Shown here: in pieces, positions 26,633 to 35,971 of the stretch
Numbering within the stretch: the first letter of the stretch is position 1
Layout: each line of letters starts with the position of its first letter
DNA from: Streptococcus sp. 1643
GTDB lineage: Bacteria > Bacillota > Bacilli > Lactobacillales > Streptococcaceae
Length of the DNA stretch: 64,000 nt
Reading direction: 5' to 3'
NCBI RefSeq assembly: GCF_006228325.1
Contig: NZ_CP040231.1
Location: forward strand, 1,375,001-1,439,000
Notes under the pieces: generated by a model
What the model was told of the DNA's origin: nothing
What the model saw: only the letters and a program-made list of their open reading frames with translations
Database searches by the model: none
Program-made: the position numbers and the translations under genes

Positions 26633-26664
26633 AAATGTGAACCTCTGTTGCTGTTCACATTTTT
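26633..26664 (+). terminator. Terminator after the nucleotidyltransferase-fold gene
   Basis: Arms AAATGTGAAC and GTTCACATTT with a T-rich tail, identical in stem to that at 25716. The following 26665-26908 holds no gene that I can see. Confidence 0.88.
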
Positions 26665-26908
26665 ATTTGTCGTTGACTGTAAAATTCTAGTCTACTCATA
26701 TTCAGTTGCCTATTTTTGACTCTCTCTGAAAATCTGCAGCTAGGTTGGAAATTGTTCAATTGATTGACGAGCAATTATGAAACCGTTCCAAAAACCGCAC
26801 TCACAATCACTTACCCTGCTCTTTCATTACTAGTGACAATTTTTCCCTTAGGGTTACTACAAGATTTTTTAGAGATTCTAACAAGAATTACAATATGAAT
26901 TTTACATA

Positions 26909-27931
26909 TTACCATAGAACACCTCTATAGGAGAAAATCAGAGCTAAAATTAATAAAATATAGAAGGCGAGAAAAAGCCATCTCATCTTCACACATAGAG
27001 CAATGTATTCTCTGATAAAGGCCGATGGGATATAGTAGGCGGCTGTACGGCAACCAAGACCATCTCCCTTCATCCCAATACGGCGAGCATAGGTACTGGT
27101 ACGAAAAACATGGTAATCATTGGTCACAAAGAGAAAACGTGGTCTGGCCACCAGCTTCTCTCCCATTTCTTTTGAGAAGAGAAGATTCTCATAGGTCGTC
27201 GTTGAGTCTTCCTCTAGGAGAATCGCTTCTCTCGGAACATCCGTCTCTTCCAGCAAATAATTACAAATTGCCTGAGCCTCGGAAATCTTCTCATCCCCAC
27301 CTTGACCACCACTTGCGATGATTTTAACATTGGGATTGAGAGACTGGTGATAAGCTTCTACTGCCTTGTCAATGCGACTCTTCAGTAAGGGAGTGACTTT
27401 TTCTCCATTCAACAAGCCTGCTCCGTGAATGATAATAAAATCATAATGTTTTTTCTTAGGAATGAAAAGATACAGAATGGAATAAAGCAGAAATCCTGCA
27501 AAGGCAAAACCAAAAATCAAATACGAATAAATCAAAAAGAAAAAGATAATATTCACTAGATGATTGGTGTAAAACAAGCCCTTGGTATCGCTCACTCGAA
27601 TCGCCATGATTACAAAAAAGAATAGAATCACACACCCTAGCCCCAGAGACAAATAATTTGCCTTGGATTTTCCTTCTTTTCTCAACAATACAAATCCGTT
27701 ATAAATCAGAAAAAAGCCACTTAGAAAAACTAAAAAAGGCAGCAGGAGAAAAATCCCTGCAAAGAAAATCATGTGCACTTCTTCCTGCCCAGCTTCGTAA
27801 AAAAGATTGGCAATGGACATATAAGAAAAGAGCAGAGACAAAAGCAAGAGAGCTGGATTCCAGAGACTGCGATTGTCCCTTAAAAACGAAACGAGAAAAA
27901 GTAGGACAAAAAATCCTGTGATAAAGTACAT
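26909..27931 (-). CDS. DUF218/YdcF-family membrane protein
   Basis: This 340-residue protein has several N-terminal membrane segments (about residues 1-155), a cytosolic or surface DUF218 domain (about 165-310), and a C-terminal hydrophobic segment. DUF218 features are IIIHGAGLLNGEKVTPLLKS, IIASGGQGGDE, EDSTTTYENLLFS and VTNDYHVFRTS. Relatives (YdcF, SanA, ElyC) affect envelope integrity; YdcF binds S-adenosylmethionine. No enzyme reaction is established for this type. Confidence 0.82.
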   Translation of the reverse strand: MYFITGFFVLLFLVSFLRDNRSLWNPALLLLSLLFSYMSIANLFYEAGQEEVHMIFFAGIFLLLPFLVFLSGFFLIYNGFVLLRKEGKSKANYLSLGLGCVILFFFVIMAIRVSDTKGLFYTNHLVNIIFFFLIYSYLIFGFAFAGFLLYSILYLFIPKKKHYDFIIIHGAGLLNGEKVTPLLKSRIDKAVEAYHQSLNPNVKIIASGGQGGDEKISEAQAICNYLLEETDVPREAILLEEDSTTTYENLLFSKEMGEKLVARPRFLFVTNDYHVFRTSTYARRIGMKGDGLGCRTAAYYIPSAFIREYIALCVKMRWLFLAFYILLILALIFSYRGVLW

Positions 27932-27979
27932 AGTCTCCTCCTTTGATGACTACATTGTACCATAATTATAGCAATAGAA

Positions 27980-28001
27980 AAAGAGAACCTTAGTCCTCTT
28001 A
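27980..28001 (-). terminator. Terminator after the Rrf2-family gene
   Basis: Minus-strand AAGAGGACTAAGGTTCTCTT forms a hairpin followed by TTTC; its first arm overlaps the stop codon. Confidence 0.6.
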
Positions 28002-28436
28002 CTTAGAGAGTTTATTCTGAGCATCTGCTACAACCTGAGCCAGACTTGTCTGACGCAGTTGGTTCTCCATAGCTGCTTGAACATCGAACAACTTTTGGTC
28101 CAAGACTGCATGGATATTAGCACCAATTGGGCAATTAGGATTTGGATTGTCATGGAAACTAAAGAGCTTACCAGATTTTCCTAAACACTCTACAGCTTGG
28201 TAGACATCCAACAAACTGATATCCTTAAGGTCTTTTATTATCTCAGTTCCTCCCGTACCACGAGCAACTGAAATCAATCCTGCTTTTTTGAGTTGCGATA
28301 AAGTCTTACGGATAATGACTGGATTGACTCCGACACTAGCCGCAAGAAAATCACTGGTTACCTTGCTGTCTGTATCCTGCATTGCAATAATAATCATCAT
28401 ATGAGTCGCAATTGTAAATCGGCTTGAAATTTGCAT
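27999..28436 (-). CDS. Rrf2-family transcriptional regulator
   Basis: This 145-residue protein has the Rrf2 winged helix: N-terminal MQISSRFTIATHMMIIIA, the helix-turn-helix (about 28-55, VTSDFLAASVGVNPVIIRKT) and the wing ARGTGGTEI. It keeps only one cysteine (in NPNCPIG), so the three-Cys iron-sulfur site of IscR/NsrR is absent; it resembles YwnA-like or CymR-like members. It is followed by the DUF218 gene on the same strand. Its target is unknown. Confidence 0.87.
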   Translation of the reverse strand: MQISSRFTIATHMMIIIAMQDTDSKVTSDFLAASVGVNPVIIRKTLSQLKKAGLISVARGTGGTEIIKDLKDISLLDVYQAVECLGKSGKLFSFHDNPNPNCPIGANIHAVLDQKLFDVQAAMENQLRQTSLAQVVADAQNKLSK

Positions 28437-28600
28437 CTTCTTCTCCTTTCATTGATATTTTATTCATCTTTTCCCGTATAAACATTATACCGTTTTTGGT
28501 TTTCCTGTCAAATATTATCGACTGATTACCTTTTCCATGCAAAAAGTCCTGTATCCCTCTTGGCAACCAGAGCGGTAGAGGGCATACAAAGACTTATTTT

Positions 28601-29542
28601 TTATGCAATTTTACGGACAATCCCTTTTGTTTTATGACTTGACCAAACCGAGCTGATAGACGCCCCAGCACCAACTAAGGTAAACACAGCTAACATAGCT
28701 AGATTATAAAAATAATTTTTTGGGAAATCACCGTTAAAGATTAATTCATTCACCGCTCGGAAAGCAAAGGCAAACTCAACCCCTAGTTTGGAAACGACTT
28801 CCATCGCCAAATCAATTTGATTCACTAGAAAGACAGTAATCACCATCCAAATAGAGGAAATTACAATCCCCTTTCGAGATACCTTTCTTCCAAGGATTTC
28901 ATATCCTTTAATGGTACAAATCCCCAGAACAATCCCCGCTACCATAGCTACATAACCTAGACGAGCGATAAATAGAGCAACTGCTCCACCAATCAAGGCT
29001 CCAAGCAACGCACCAACTGCTCCAAGAAGAACATTTTCCTTTTGATTTTGATAAGAATCCACCTCAATCTGAAGATTGCTCTTCAGCAATTGATAGCTTT
29101 CCTCATTGATAAGGAAAATTGAATCACCTAATTGATAGAGACCAACAGGACCCTCCTGACCACTGTAGGCACAGACTTGGACGAAATGATGGGTTTCAAG
29201 GAATGCAACGAGGTCTGTTATGAGCGTCTGTAACTTTTCAATTGTTTTTGATTTGCGCATGGCACCTTTTACGACAAAAGAAACAAGGTACTGATTGATA
29301 GACAAGGTCGACAAGTTTGGAAGAGATTCACTCTTAAACTCATCCCAAACCAATTCATTTTCTTCTGAATCCGCAGGATTACCATTCAAACTCACACTGA
29401 CACAAAGTCGAAACTGATTTTTCACATCAGTTTCTTGCAGGAAAAGTAAATAGCCTGACTGCGTGCCATAAATACTACGCGAATCTTCGTCAAATTGCAA
29501 GCCCAACTCCGAGGCAATGGCGTGTAACTCTTCTGGTTTCAT
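28601..29542 (-). CDS. Uncharacterised membrane protein
   Basis: This 313-residue protein is not recognised. Residues about 1-180 are soluble and acidic; about 185-310 hold four predicted membrane segments, beginning LLGAVGALLGALIGGAVALF. The start at 29542 (MKPEEL) sits behind GAGGAGACAGATA; the longer frame to 29587 adds 15 residues without a better site. It stands alone between an Rrf2 regulator and a phosphoesterase gene. No function is proposed. Confidence 0.8.
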   Translation of the reverse strand: MKPEELHAIASELGLQFDEDSRSIYGTQSGYLLFLQETDVKNQFRLCVSVSLNGNPADSEENELVWDEFKSESLPNLSTLSINQYLVSFVVKGAMRKSKTIEKLQTLITDLVAFLETHHFVQVCAYSGQEGPVGLYQLGDSIFLINEESYQLLKSNLQIEVDSYQNQKENVLLGAVGALLGALIGGAVALFIARLGYVAMVAGIVLGICTIKGYEILGRKVSRKGIVISSIWMVITVFLVNQIDLAMEVVSKLGVEFAFAFRAVNELIFNGDFPKNYFYNLAMLAVFTLVGAGASISSVWSSHKTKGIVRKIA

Positions 29543-29705
29543 TATCTGTCTCCTCTTATTTTGAATATCAATTAGTATGAGATTCAAATTAGTTATATTC
29601 CGTTATTCTAACATAAATTTGAGAAGCCGTCAATTCGTATCCAGTTCGACTTATCGCGAAACAGCAGCAGTCACTAGACTATCTGATTTCTAGCTAGAAG
29701 TCCTC

Positions 29706-30557
29706 TTAAAACCAATCTTTCTTGTCTCTTTCCATCCAGAGTTCAACATCCTGATCATAACCTTCTTGTTCACTAATCTGACCTAACAATTCATGGTTAT
29801 GAGTGTGGTGAATTCCATTTACCAAACTTTCATAGTAGACCTGGAAATAGGGGAGCTTCAAATCTTTAGCCAACTGCAATTCAGTTTCCACATCATAATC
29901 CACACGACGAAAATCAACATCAGACAAACCTGCCTCATCAAACTCTAAGATCATATACTGGGCCCGCAGGTCCTTACGCAACTTCGCATCTAGAAAGAAA
30001 GGTTGTCCAATGGAACCTGGATTAAGAATCAACTGTCCATCACTTCCATAACGAAGCAACTGTTGATGAATATGGCCATATACTGCGATAGAGGCGTGTG
30101 GATTCGTGACCAATCTATCAAAATCTTCTTGTTTTCCCGTATGAATCAATTCTCTACCCCAGTTTTTATCAGGGAGATGGTGAGTGATTCCCACCATCAA
30201 ATCACCAAACTGACGATGAACTTGCATGGGTTGATTATTGAGGTCTTCGATTTCTTCAGGGCTGACCTCCTCTAAGATGTACTGACTTTGACGCAGGAGA
30301 TAACGATGACTCGCTATTGTAGGATCTAACTTGCGATGCAGACCTCGCCAGAGACTATTCTCCCAATTTCCCAGAACTCTTACTGTAATAGGCAAGCTAG
30401 CTAAGAGGTCCAAGATCCTTCTACGTCCTGTCCCTGGCATCAGAATATCCCCTAAAAGCCAGTACTCATCTACCTCTGCAGCTTTAGCATCATCCAGTAC
30501 AGCTTCCAAAGCTGTCGTATTTCCATGTATGTCTGAAAGAACTGCTATTTTGGTCAT
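29706..30557 (-). CDS. Calcineurin-like metallophosphoesterase (YfcE type), copy B
   Basis: This 283-residue paralogue of the protein at 10009 has the same motif order: VLSDIHGNTTALEAV, GDILMPGTG, GNWENS, THHLPDK, YGHIHQQ. Ligand residues are conserved, and both copies end with a similar domain (VDYDVETELQLAKDLKLP here). The substrate is unknown. Two full-length copies in one 20-kb stretch suggest separate roles or redundancy. It is not in an operon with its neighbours. Confidence 0.87.
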   Translation of the reverse strand: MTKIAVLSDIHGNTTALEAVLDDAKAAEVDEYWLLGDILMPGTGRRRILDLLASLPITVRVLGNWENSLWRGLHRKLDPTIASHRYLLRQSQYILEEVSPEEIEDLNNQPMQVHRQFGDLMVGITHHLPDKNWGRELIHTGKQEDFDRLVTNPHASIAVYGHIHQQLLRYGSDGQLILNPGSIGQPFFLDAKLRKDLRAQYMILEFDEAGLSDVDFRRVDYDVETELQLAKDLKLPYFQVYYESLVNGIHHTHNHELLGQISEQEGYDQDVELWMERDKKDWF

Positions 30558-30643
30558 TCTTTCTCCTCATTCTCTTACTTCTTTTGTTAGTATTATAACA
30601 GAAAACACTCGAAAAGATCACTATCACTGATCACTGGATTAAA

Positions 30644-30672
30644 TTGTAAGAGCTTCTAAATCGTGCTATAAT
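30644..30672 (+). promoter_or_regulatory. Promoter of the small membrane protein gene
   Basis: -35 TTGTAA (30644-30649), 17-base spacer, -10 TATAAT (30667-30672). The leader of about 75 bases ends in GGAGGAC. Confidence 0.7.
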
Positions 30673-30752
30673 ATAAGTAGAGATTTCCCCTTCATTTAGG
30701 ATTATGTGGTCTACAATATCTCTCAATTTTTCCAGATTGGAGGACTATTGCC

Positions 30753-31127
30753 ATGCGGAATTATCTTAAGTATATCCCATACTACCTTGTCACTTTCTTT
30801 TTTTACTGGCCCCTCTATGAGCTCCTCTCTCTACTCATCTCTGACCCATATACACTGAAGGGACTGTACATTTATAACATCATCCTCTTCTCACCTCTGG
30901 TAACCTTTATCGTATCGCTACTTTATAGCTATCGATTTCATTTCTCACTTTGGTGGCTACTCGGTATTGGTCTGCTCTATTGCTTTACCATCATCACCTT
31001 TGGTGAGTTCATCCTACTTTACTTCCTAGCCTATGAACTCTTTGCCCTACTTGGGTTGGCTGCTGGTGTGGGGATCAAGCATGTCTTCCAGCGAGAGAAA
31101 AATAAAAAAATTATACAAAAACCTTGA
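30753..31127 (+). CDS. Small four-segment membrane protein, unrecognised
   Basis: This 124-residue protein is mostly hydrophobic, with four likely membrane segments and a basic tail (FQREKNKKIIQKP). The start ATG at 30753 follows GGAGGACTATTGCC. Its stop codon overlaps the -35 of the T-box promoter downstream, so it has no terminator of its own before that promoter. No function proposed. Confidence 0.75.
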   Translation: MRNYLKYIPYYLVTFFFYWPLYELLSLLISDPYTLKGLYIYNIILFSPLVTFIVSLLYSYRFHFSLWWLLGIGLLYCFTIITFGEFILLYFLAYELFALLGLAAGVGIKHVFQREKNKKIIQKP

Positions 31128-31151
31128 AAATTCTCGCAATCATGCTATAAT
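31124..31151 (+). promoter_or_regulatory. Promoter of the thrS T-box transcript
   Basis: -35 TTGAAA (31124-31129), 16-base spacer, -10 TATAAT (31146-31151), just before the T-box leader. Confidence 0.8.
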
Positions 31152-31159
31152 AATGCATA

Positions 31160-31366
31160 GAGACAAGTCACTTAGTCCCTTTCTACTAGAGAGTGCGTGG
31201 TTGCTGGAAACGCATAGAAAGCCTAAACTGATACTACTCTACTGACTTTTATGCAAACATAAAACGGTGGCCACGTTAAAGCCAATCAGAGGTGTCCCTC
31301 TTTTTTGAGGAACATGAATGAAGGTGGAACCACGTTGCGACGTCCTTTTAGGATGTCGTTTTTGTT
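31160..31366 (+). ncRNA. T-box riboswitch, probably threonine-specific
   Basis: The leader shows the T-box layout: stem I with AGAGAGTG and GGTTGCTGG, then the conserved T-box AAGGTGGAACCACG (31321-31334) that can pair with the uncharged tRNA end, and a terminator CGACGTCC-TTTT-AGGATGTCG with T-run (31338-31363). A candidate specifier codon ACT (Thr) is near 31233-31238; the exact triplet is not certain. It should switch on the following genes when tRNA-Thr is uncharged. Placement before thrS supports the specificity. Confidence 0.9.
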
Positions 31367-31384
31367 TTGTCAGAAGGAGGAAGA

Positions 31385-32011
31385 ATGATGCTTTATATGA
31401 TTGGCGGATCGCCTTGCAGTGGAAAGTCAACAATTGCCTCACTTCTTGCTAGACAGTATCAACTACTTCATATCAAACTGGATGATTTGGTAGAAAAGAT
31501 GATGAGTCAAGCAAGTGAAGACTCACAGCCAATTTGCCTTCTTAGGCAGGATAGAAATCCAGAACAAATCTGGATGAGAAATCCAGAAGAGATGGCAGAT
31601 GAAGAATGGCGCTTTTATGAAGAGATTTTTCCTTATGTAAAATCTTACTTGATAAAGAATCAAAACAGACCTCTCTTGGTGGAGGGAGCAGGACTTTTGC
31701 CTCACTTGGTAAAGAAGCTTGAATGTCCAGCATCTTCCTATCTATGCTTGACTCCGACAGCTGATTTTCAAAAAAAGCATTATATACAGAGAGAATGGGT
31801 TCCTTATGTCTTAGAGGGTACAACCAACCCCGAGCAAGCTTTTGAAAACTGGATGCAACGAGACATTCTTTTTGCTCAAATGGTTCGTAAGGAAGCGGTG
31901 CTATTAGGCTATCCTAGTCTCGTAACAGATGGTAGTCAATCAGAGAATCAGACTGCGGAAGAAGTTGCTCGGCTCTTAAAATTGTCCAACAAAAATAGAA
32001 TAAATATTTAA
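31385..32011 (+). CDS. Small P-loop kinase-like protein under T-box control
   Basis: This 208-residue protein has Walker [11 protein letters not shown] (about residues 6-15) and resembles small P-loop kinases of the adenylate kinase/zeta-toxin-like group, with a LDDL acidic segment following. The ATG at 31385 follows AGAAGGAGGAAGA; the frame from 31367 is rejected. It lies between the thrS T-box and thrS, ten bases before the thrS start. It should therefore be induced by threonine starvation together with thrS. Substrate and role are unknown; no partner antitoxin is seen. Confidence 0.78.
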   Translation: MMLYMIGGSPCSGKSTIASLLARQYQLLHIKLDDLVEKMMSQASEDSQPICLLRQDRNPEQIWMRNPEEMADEEWRFYEEIFPYVKSYLIKNQNRPLLVEGAGLLPHLVKKLECPASSYLCLTPTADFQKKHYIQREWVPYVLEGTTNPEQAFENWMQRDILFAQMVRKEAVLLGYPSLVTDGSQSENQTAEEVARLLKLSNKNRINI

Positions 32012-32021
32012 GGAGAAAACC

Positions 32022-33965
32022 ATGATTAAGATTACTTTCCCAGATGGCGCTGTTCGTGAATTCGAATCTGGCGTTACAACTTTTGAAATTGCCCAATCTA
32101 TCAGCAATTCCCTCGCTAAAAAAGCCTTGGCTGGTAAATTCAACGGCAAACTCATCGACACGACTCGTGCTATCACTGAAGATGGAAGCATCGAAATCGT
32201 GACACCTGATCACGAAGATGCCCTTCCAATCTTGCGTCACTCAGCTGCCCACTTGTTTGCCCAAGCAGCTCGTCGCCTTTTCCCTGATATTCACTTGGGA
32301 GTTGGTCCAGCTATTGAAGATGGCTTCTACTACGATACGGACAATCAAGCTGGTCAAATCTCCAACGAAGATCTTCCTCGTATCGAAGAAGAAATGAAAA
32401 AAATCGTCAAAGAAAACTTCCCATCTATTCGTGAGGAAGTCACTAAAGACGAGGCGCGTGAAATCTTCAAGAACGACCCTTACAAGTTGGAATTGATCGA
32501 AGAACACTCTGAGGACGAAGGCGGTTTGACTATCTACCGTCAGGGGGAATACGTGGACCTTTGCCGTGGACCTCACGTCCCATCAACAGGCCGTATCCAA
32601 ATCTTCCACCTTCTTCATGTAGCAGGTGCTTACTGGCGTGGAAATAGCGACAACGCGATGATGCAACGGATTTACGGTACAGCTTGGTTTGACAAGAAAG
32701 ACTTGAAAAACTACCTTCAAATGCGTGAAGAAGCTAAAGAACGTGACCACCGTAAACTTGGAAAAGAGCTTGACCTCTTCATGATTTCACAAGAAGTTGG
32801 TCAAGGACTTCCATTCTGGTTGCCAAACGGTGCGACTATCCGTCGTGAATTGGAACGCTACATTGTCGACAAGGAGCTGGCTTCTGGCTATCAACACGTT
32901 TACACTCCACCACTTGCTTCTGTTGAGCTTTACAAGACTTCTGGTCACTGGGATCATTACCAAGAAGACATGTTCCCAACCATGGACATGGGTGACGGGG
33001 AAGAATTTGTTCTTCGTCCAATGAACTGTCCACACCACATCCAAGTCTTCAAACACCATGTTCACTCCTACCGTGAATTGCCAATCCGTATCGCTGAAAT
33101 CGGTATGATGCACCGCTACGAGAAATCTGGTGCCCTCACTGGTCTTCAACGTGTGCGTGAAATGTCACTTAACGACGGTCACCTCTTCGTTACTCCAGAA
33201 CAAATCCAAGAAGAATTCCAACGTGCCCTTCAGTTGATTATCGATGTTTATGAAGACTTCAACTTGACTGAATACCGCTTCCGTCTCTCTCTTCGTGACC
33301 CTCAAGATACTCACAAGTACTTTGACAACGATGAGATGTGGGAAAATGCCCAAACCATGCTTCGTGCAGCCCTTGATGAAATGGGCGTTGACTACTTTGA
33401 AGCTGAAGGTGAGGCAGCCTTCTACGGACCAAAATTGGATATCCAAGTTAAGACAGCTCTCGGAAAAGAAGAAACCCTTTCGACTATCCAGCTTGACTTC
33501 TTGCTTCCAGAACGTTTTGACCTCAAATACATCGGGGCTGATGGTGAAGAACACCGTCCAGTTATGATCCACCGTGGAGTTATTTCAACTATGGAACGCT
33601 TCACAGCTATCTTGATTGAGAACTACAAGGGTGCCTTCCCAACATGGCTTGCCCCACACCAAGTAACTCTCATCCCCGTTTCTAACGAAAAACACGTAGA
33701 CTACGCATGGGAAGTGGCTAAGAAACTCCGTGACTGTGGTGTCCGTGCTGATGTGGATGAACGCAACGAAAAAATGCAGTTCAAGATCCGTGCTTCTCAA
33801 ACTAGCAAGATTCCTTACCAATTGATCGTTGGTGATAAGGAAATGGAAGACGGAACTGTCAACGTTCGTCGCTATGGCCAAAAAGAAACACAAACTGTCT
33901 CAGTCGATGACTTTGTTCAAGCTATCCTAGCTGATATCGCTAACAAATCACGTGTGGAAAAATAA
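32022..33965 (+). CDS. thrS: Threonyl-tRNA synthetase
   Basis: This 647-residue class II synthetase charges tRNA-Thr. Domains in order: TGS ([20 protein letters not shown]), the editing/SAD domain with [10 protein letters not shown] and the CRGPHVP zinc-linked segment (about residues 70-225), the catalytic core with [10 protein letters not shown] (zinc Cys) and motif 2 [20 protein letters not shown], motif 3 [13 protein letters not shown], and the C-terminal anticodon-binding domain from about 545. Full length. It is transcribed with the P-loop gene under the T-box. Confidence 0.98.
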   Translation: MIKITFPDGAVREFESGVTTFEIAQSISNSLAKKALAGKFNGKLIDTTRAITEDGSIEIVTPDHEDALPILRHSAAHLFAQAARRLFPDIHLGVGPAIEDGFYYDTDNQAGQISNEDLPRIEEEMKKIVKENFPSIREEVTKDEAREIFKNDPYKLELIEEHSEDEGGLTIYRQGEYVDLCRGPHVPSTGRIQIFHLLHVAGAYWRGNSDNAMMQRIYGTAWFDKKDLKNYLQMREEAKERDHRKLGKELDLFMISQEVGQGLPFWLPNGATIRRELERYIVDKELASGYQHVYTPPLASVELYKTSGHWDHYQEDMFPTMDMGDGEEFVLRPMNCPHHIQVFKHHVHSYRELPIRIAEIGMMHRYEKSGALTGLQRVREMSLNDGHLFVTPEQIQEEFQRALQLIIDVYEDFNLTEYRFRLSLRDPQDTHKYFDNDEMWENAQTMLRAALDEMGVDYFEAEGEAAFYGPKLDIQVKTALGKEETLSTIQLDFLLPERFDLKYIGADGEEHRPVMIHRGVISTMERFTAILIENYKGAFPTWLAPHQVTLIPVSNEKHVDYAWEVAKKLRDCGVRADVDERNEKMQFKIRASQTSKIPYQLIVGDKEMEDGTVNVRRYGQKETQTVSVDDFVQAILADIANKSRVEK

Positions 33966-34000
33966 AACGATCACTGTCTGAGAAACATTTTTCAGTAAGA

Positions 34001-34034
34001 AAAAGCAACAACTGAAATAGTTGTTGCTTTTTTA
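34001..34034 (+). terminator. Terminator after thrS
   Basis: Arms AAAGCAACAACT and AGTTGTTGCTTT followed by T residues. Confidence 0.9.
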
Positions 34035-34177
34035 TATTTTATTTAACCTGAGCTAGTCGTGATTGGTCAAACCACCACAAATGGTATCCTCATCAACAAT
34101 CCTTTCTATCCACTAACTGTTGGATATAGGATATCCTCCCAAGATTTGCTTCCTCGAGTTAGAAAAGTTCAATATCC

Positions 34178-35227
34178 TCAATCCTTGTCTGCTTCATTTT
34201 CTTTTACGAGATCTTTTTGTGAATCTTTTTCAGAGAGTTTTTGATCGATATACTTGTTAATGTTTTCATAAAATTCCTTGGTCATCTCACTATCTAATTT
34301 TGTCGAATTATGGACTTGATTGACTTTTAATTGAACAGATTGAATACCGTAAGAGGCTTGTTTTTGATGGAGCGTTTCTAATTCTTCTTCTGAAATCGGA
34401 TCTCCAACAACTGTCAAGACCAATTCATTGTCCCTAGACTTGTAGACTTGATTAATGACCGTATGATTAGAGAACTCTTTTCCTACAAACTGTTTGATCC
34501 CTTCTTTTCGCGCTTGATCTATCGTCAGAGTGACTGCTGAATAACTGGCTGGAAGAACCAATAATACAATCAAGGATATCAAGCCAATTTTCATTTTAAT
34601 GTTTAGCTCTTTAAATGAACTTAAGGGAGATTTTCTCATCAAAATTCTTGTTCCAATAATGTTGGCTAGCATGATAAAGACACAGTTGATCAAGAAAAGA
34701 TAGAGAGCCCCAAATAAAAATCGTACATTTCCGTTAGCTAAACCATATCCTGCAGTACAGATAGGTGGCATCAGAGCTGTTGCAATGGCTACTCCTGGCA
34801 CGATATTGTTTGCTTCTTTTTTCCTTGACCCAATTACACCTGCTATCCCACCAGCAATAGCAATGAGAACATCCCAAATGGTTGGAGAGGTTCGTGCAAT
34901 CAACTCGCTACTTGCATAAGATAAGGGGGAAATCCAGAAATACAAAGTCGAGACAAGCAAACTGACCAATACTTGAGTAAATAAAACCTCTAAAGATTGC
35001 TTGATTAAACGCGTATCAAAAATAGCTAAACCAAATCCGAGTCCAACAATCGATGTCATAAGAGGGGAAATCAGCATGGCTCCAATAATGACAGCTGTTG
35101 AATTCATATTTAAACCTATAGAGGCAATAAAAATCGCACACATCAAAATCACTGTATCTCTTAATCGAACATGAAGATCATCATATAATTTCTCACGATA
35201 TTCACGTGTTGAATAATTTCCAGTCAT
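34178..35227 (-). CDS. DUF389-family membrane protein
   Basis: This 349-residue protein carries the DUF389 (TIGR00271-like) hydrophobic domain, with the typical segment SIGLNMNSTAVIIGAMLISP (about residues 37-56) and about six membrane segments, then a soluble C-terminal half and a lysine/glutamate-rich tail. The start ATG at 35227 follows AAAGGAGTAACC. The family's function is not established; transport or sensing has been suggested for relatives. It is monocistronic and points toward the thrS terminator. Confidence 0.85.
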   Translation of the reverse strand: MTGNYSTREYREKLYDDLHVRLRDTVILMCAIFIASIGLNMNSTAVIIGAMLISPLMTSIVGLGFGLAIFDTRLIKQSLEVLFTQVLVSLLVSTLYFWISPLSYASSELIARTSPTIWDVLIAIAGGIAGVIGSRKKEANNIVPGVAIATALMPPICTAGYGLANGNVRFLFGALYLFLINCVFIMLANIIGTRILMRKSPLSSFKELNIKMKIGLISLIVLLVLPASYSAVTLTIDQARKEGIKQFVGKEFSNHTVINQVYKSRDNELVLTVVGDPISEEELETLHQKQASYGIQSVQLKVNQVHNSTKLDSEMTKEFYENINKYIDQKLSEKDSQKDLVKENEADKD

Positions 35228-35463
35228 TGGTTACTCCTTTTATTTCATATAATCTTGTTTCTGCTTAGATGGTGGCAGAGAGACTTCTTTTCAATTTTAC
35301 ATATTTTAATTCTCACCTGTCATTCTTTTGAAAATAATCCTTTAAATATCCATCAGTCCATCCTTGATATTATATCAAAAATTTTACAGTCTTTCTCCAA
35401 CGAAATCTATCAATTGAACAGATAGAGAAAGGAAGAAATTTTTGTTTCCTTATCCGAAAAAGA

Positions 35464-35499
35464 AAAATACGGTATCTCCTCTGAAAGAAGATGCCGTTT
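35464..35499 (-). terminator. Terminator after the DUF898-type pseudogene
   Basis: Minus-strand arms ACGGCATCTTC and GGAGATACCGT then ATTTTTC. It lies where a terminator for an intact gene would be expected. Confidence 0.75.
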
Positions 35500-35505
35500 T
35501 AATCT

Positions 35506-35807
35506 TTAAACATGATTGGTGTGTTCGACAATCCATTGCTCCATTTTTATTTTCAATCAGAAGCCATAGTTCCCAAACGTGATGATGGTTAGAAGAAACC
35601 CCTTGATCCAGTTGCCGAACAGTTGTTTTCCAGTCCCGTCAAAGTATAGACGTTGACCATCTACTACCGTGTGTTTGGTTTTCAATTTTGCATCATGCAA
35701 ACCGCCCAAGGTGTTGCGTTCCCCAAGGTAAGCCTGAAAATTATGGCTACTAAGATAGAGTATCCACTATAATCTAGGATTCCTCCGTCAAAATAATTTT
35801 CTTTCAT
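35506..35807 (-). pseudogene. Decayed DUF898/YjgN-like small membrane protein
   Basis: The minus frame from an ATG at 35807 reads MKENYFDGGILDYSGYSIL, and after about 40 codons stops (QN*). In a frame shifted by one base near 35690 the protein continues KTKHTVVDGQRLYFDGTGK, then QLFGNWIKGFLLTIITFG, NYGF, an in-frame TGA near 35553, and KIKMEQWIVEHTNHV. Joined, it gives about 100 residues in the order of the DUF898/YjgN-type proteins (FDGG, NWIKW, TLGIY, KHT motifs). One deletion and one nonsense change are enough to break it. The rest of 35228-35971 holds no other gene that I can see. Confidence 0.85.
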
Positions 35808-35971
35808 TTTTGCCTCTTTTATTGTTTGACTATATTCTAGTTGTTTCCTAGTGTAATATTTTTTACATCTGGACAATCTTACAGTAACTTCTAAACGTTA
35901 TCATGAAAATAGAGATATAGACTAGAACAAAAATTCCACAGATGGATAAGGTTATCATCAACTATGCTTGC

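Noticed and set aside
31367..31384. Earlier in-frame ATG for the P-loop protein
   Set aside because: It lies on the T-box terminator side and overlaps the ribosome site AGAAGGAGG that fits the ATG at 31385.
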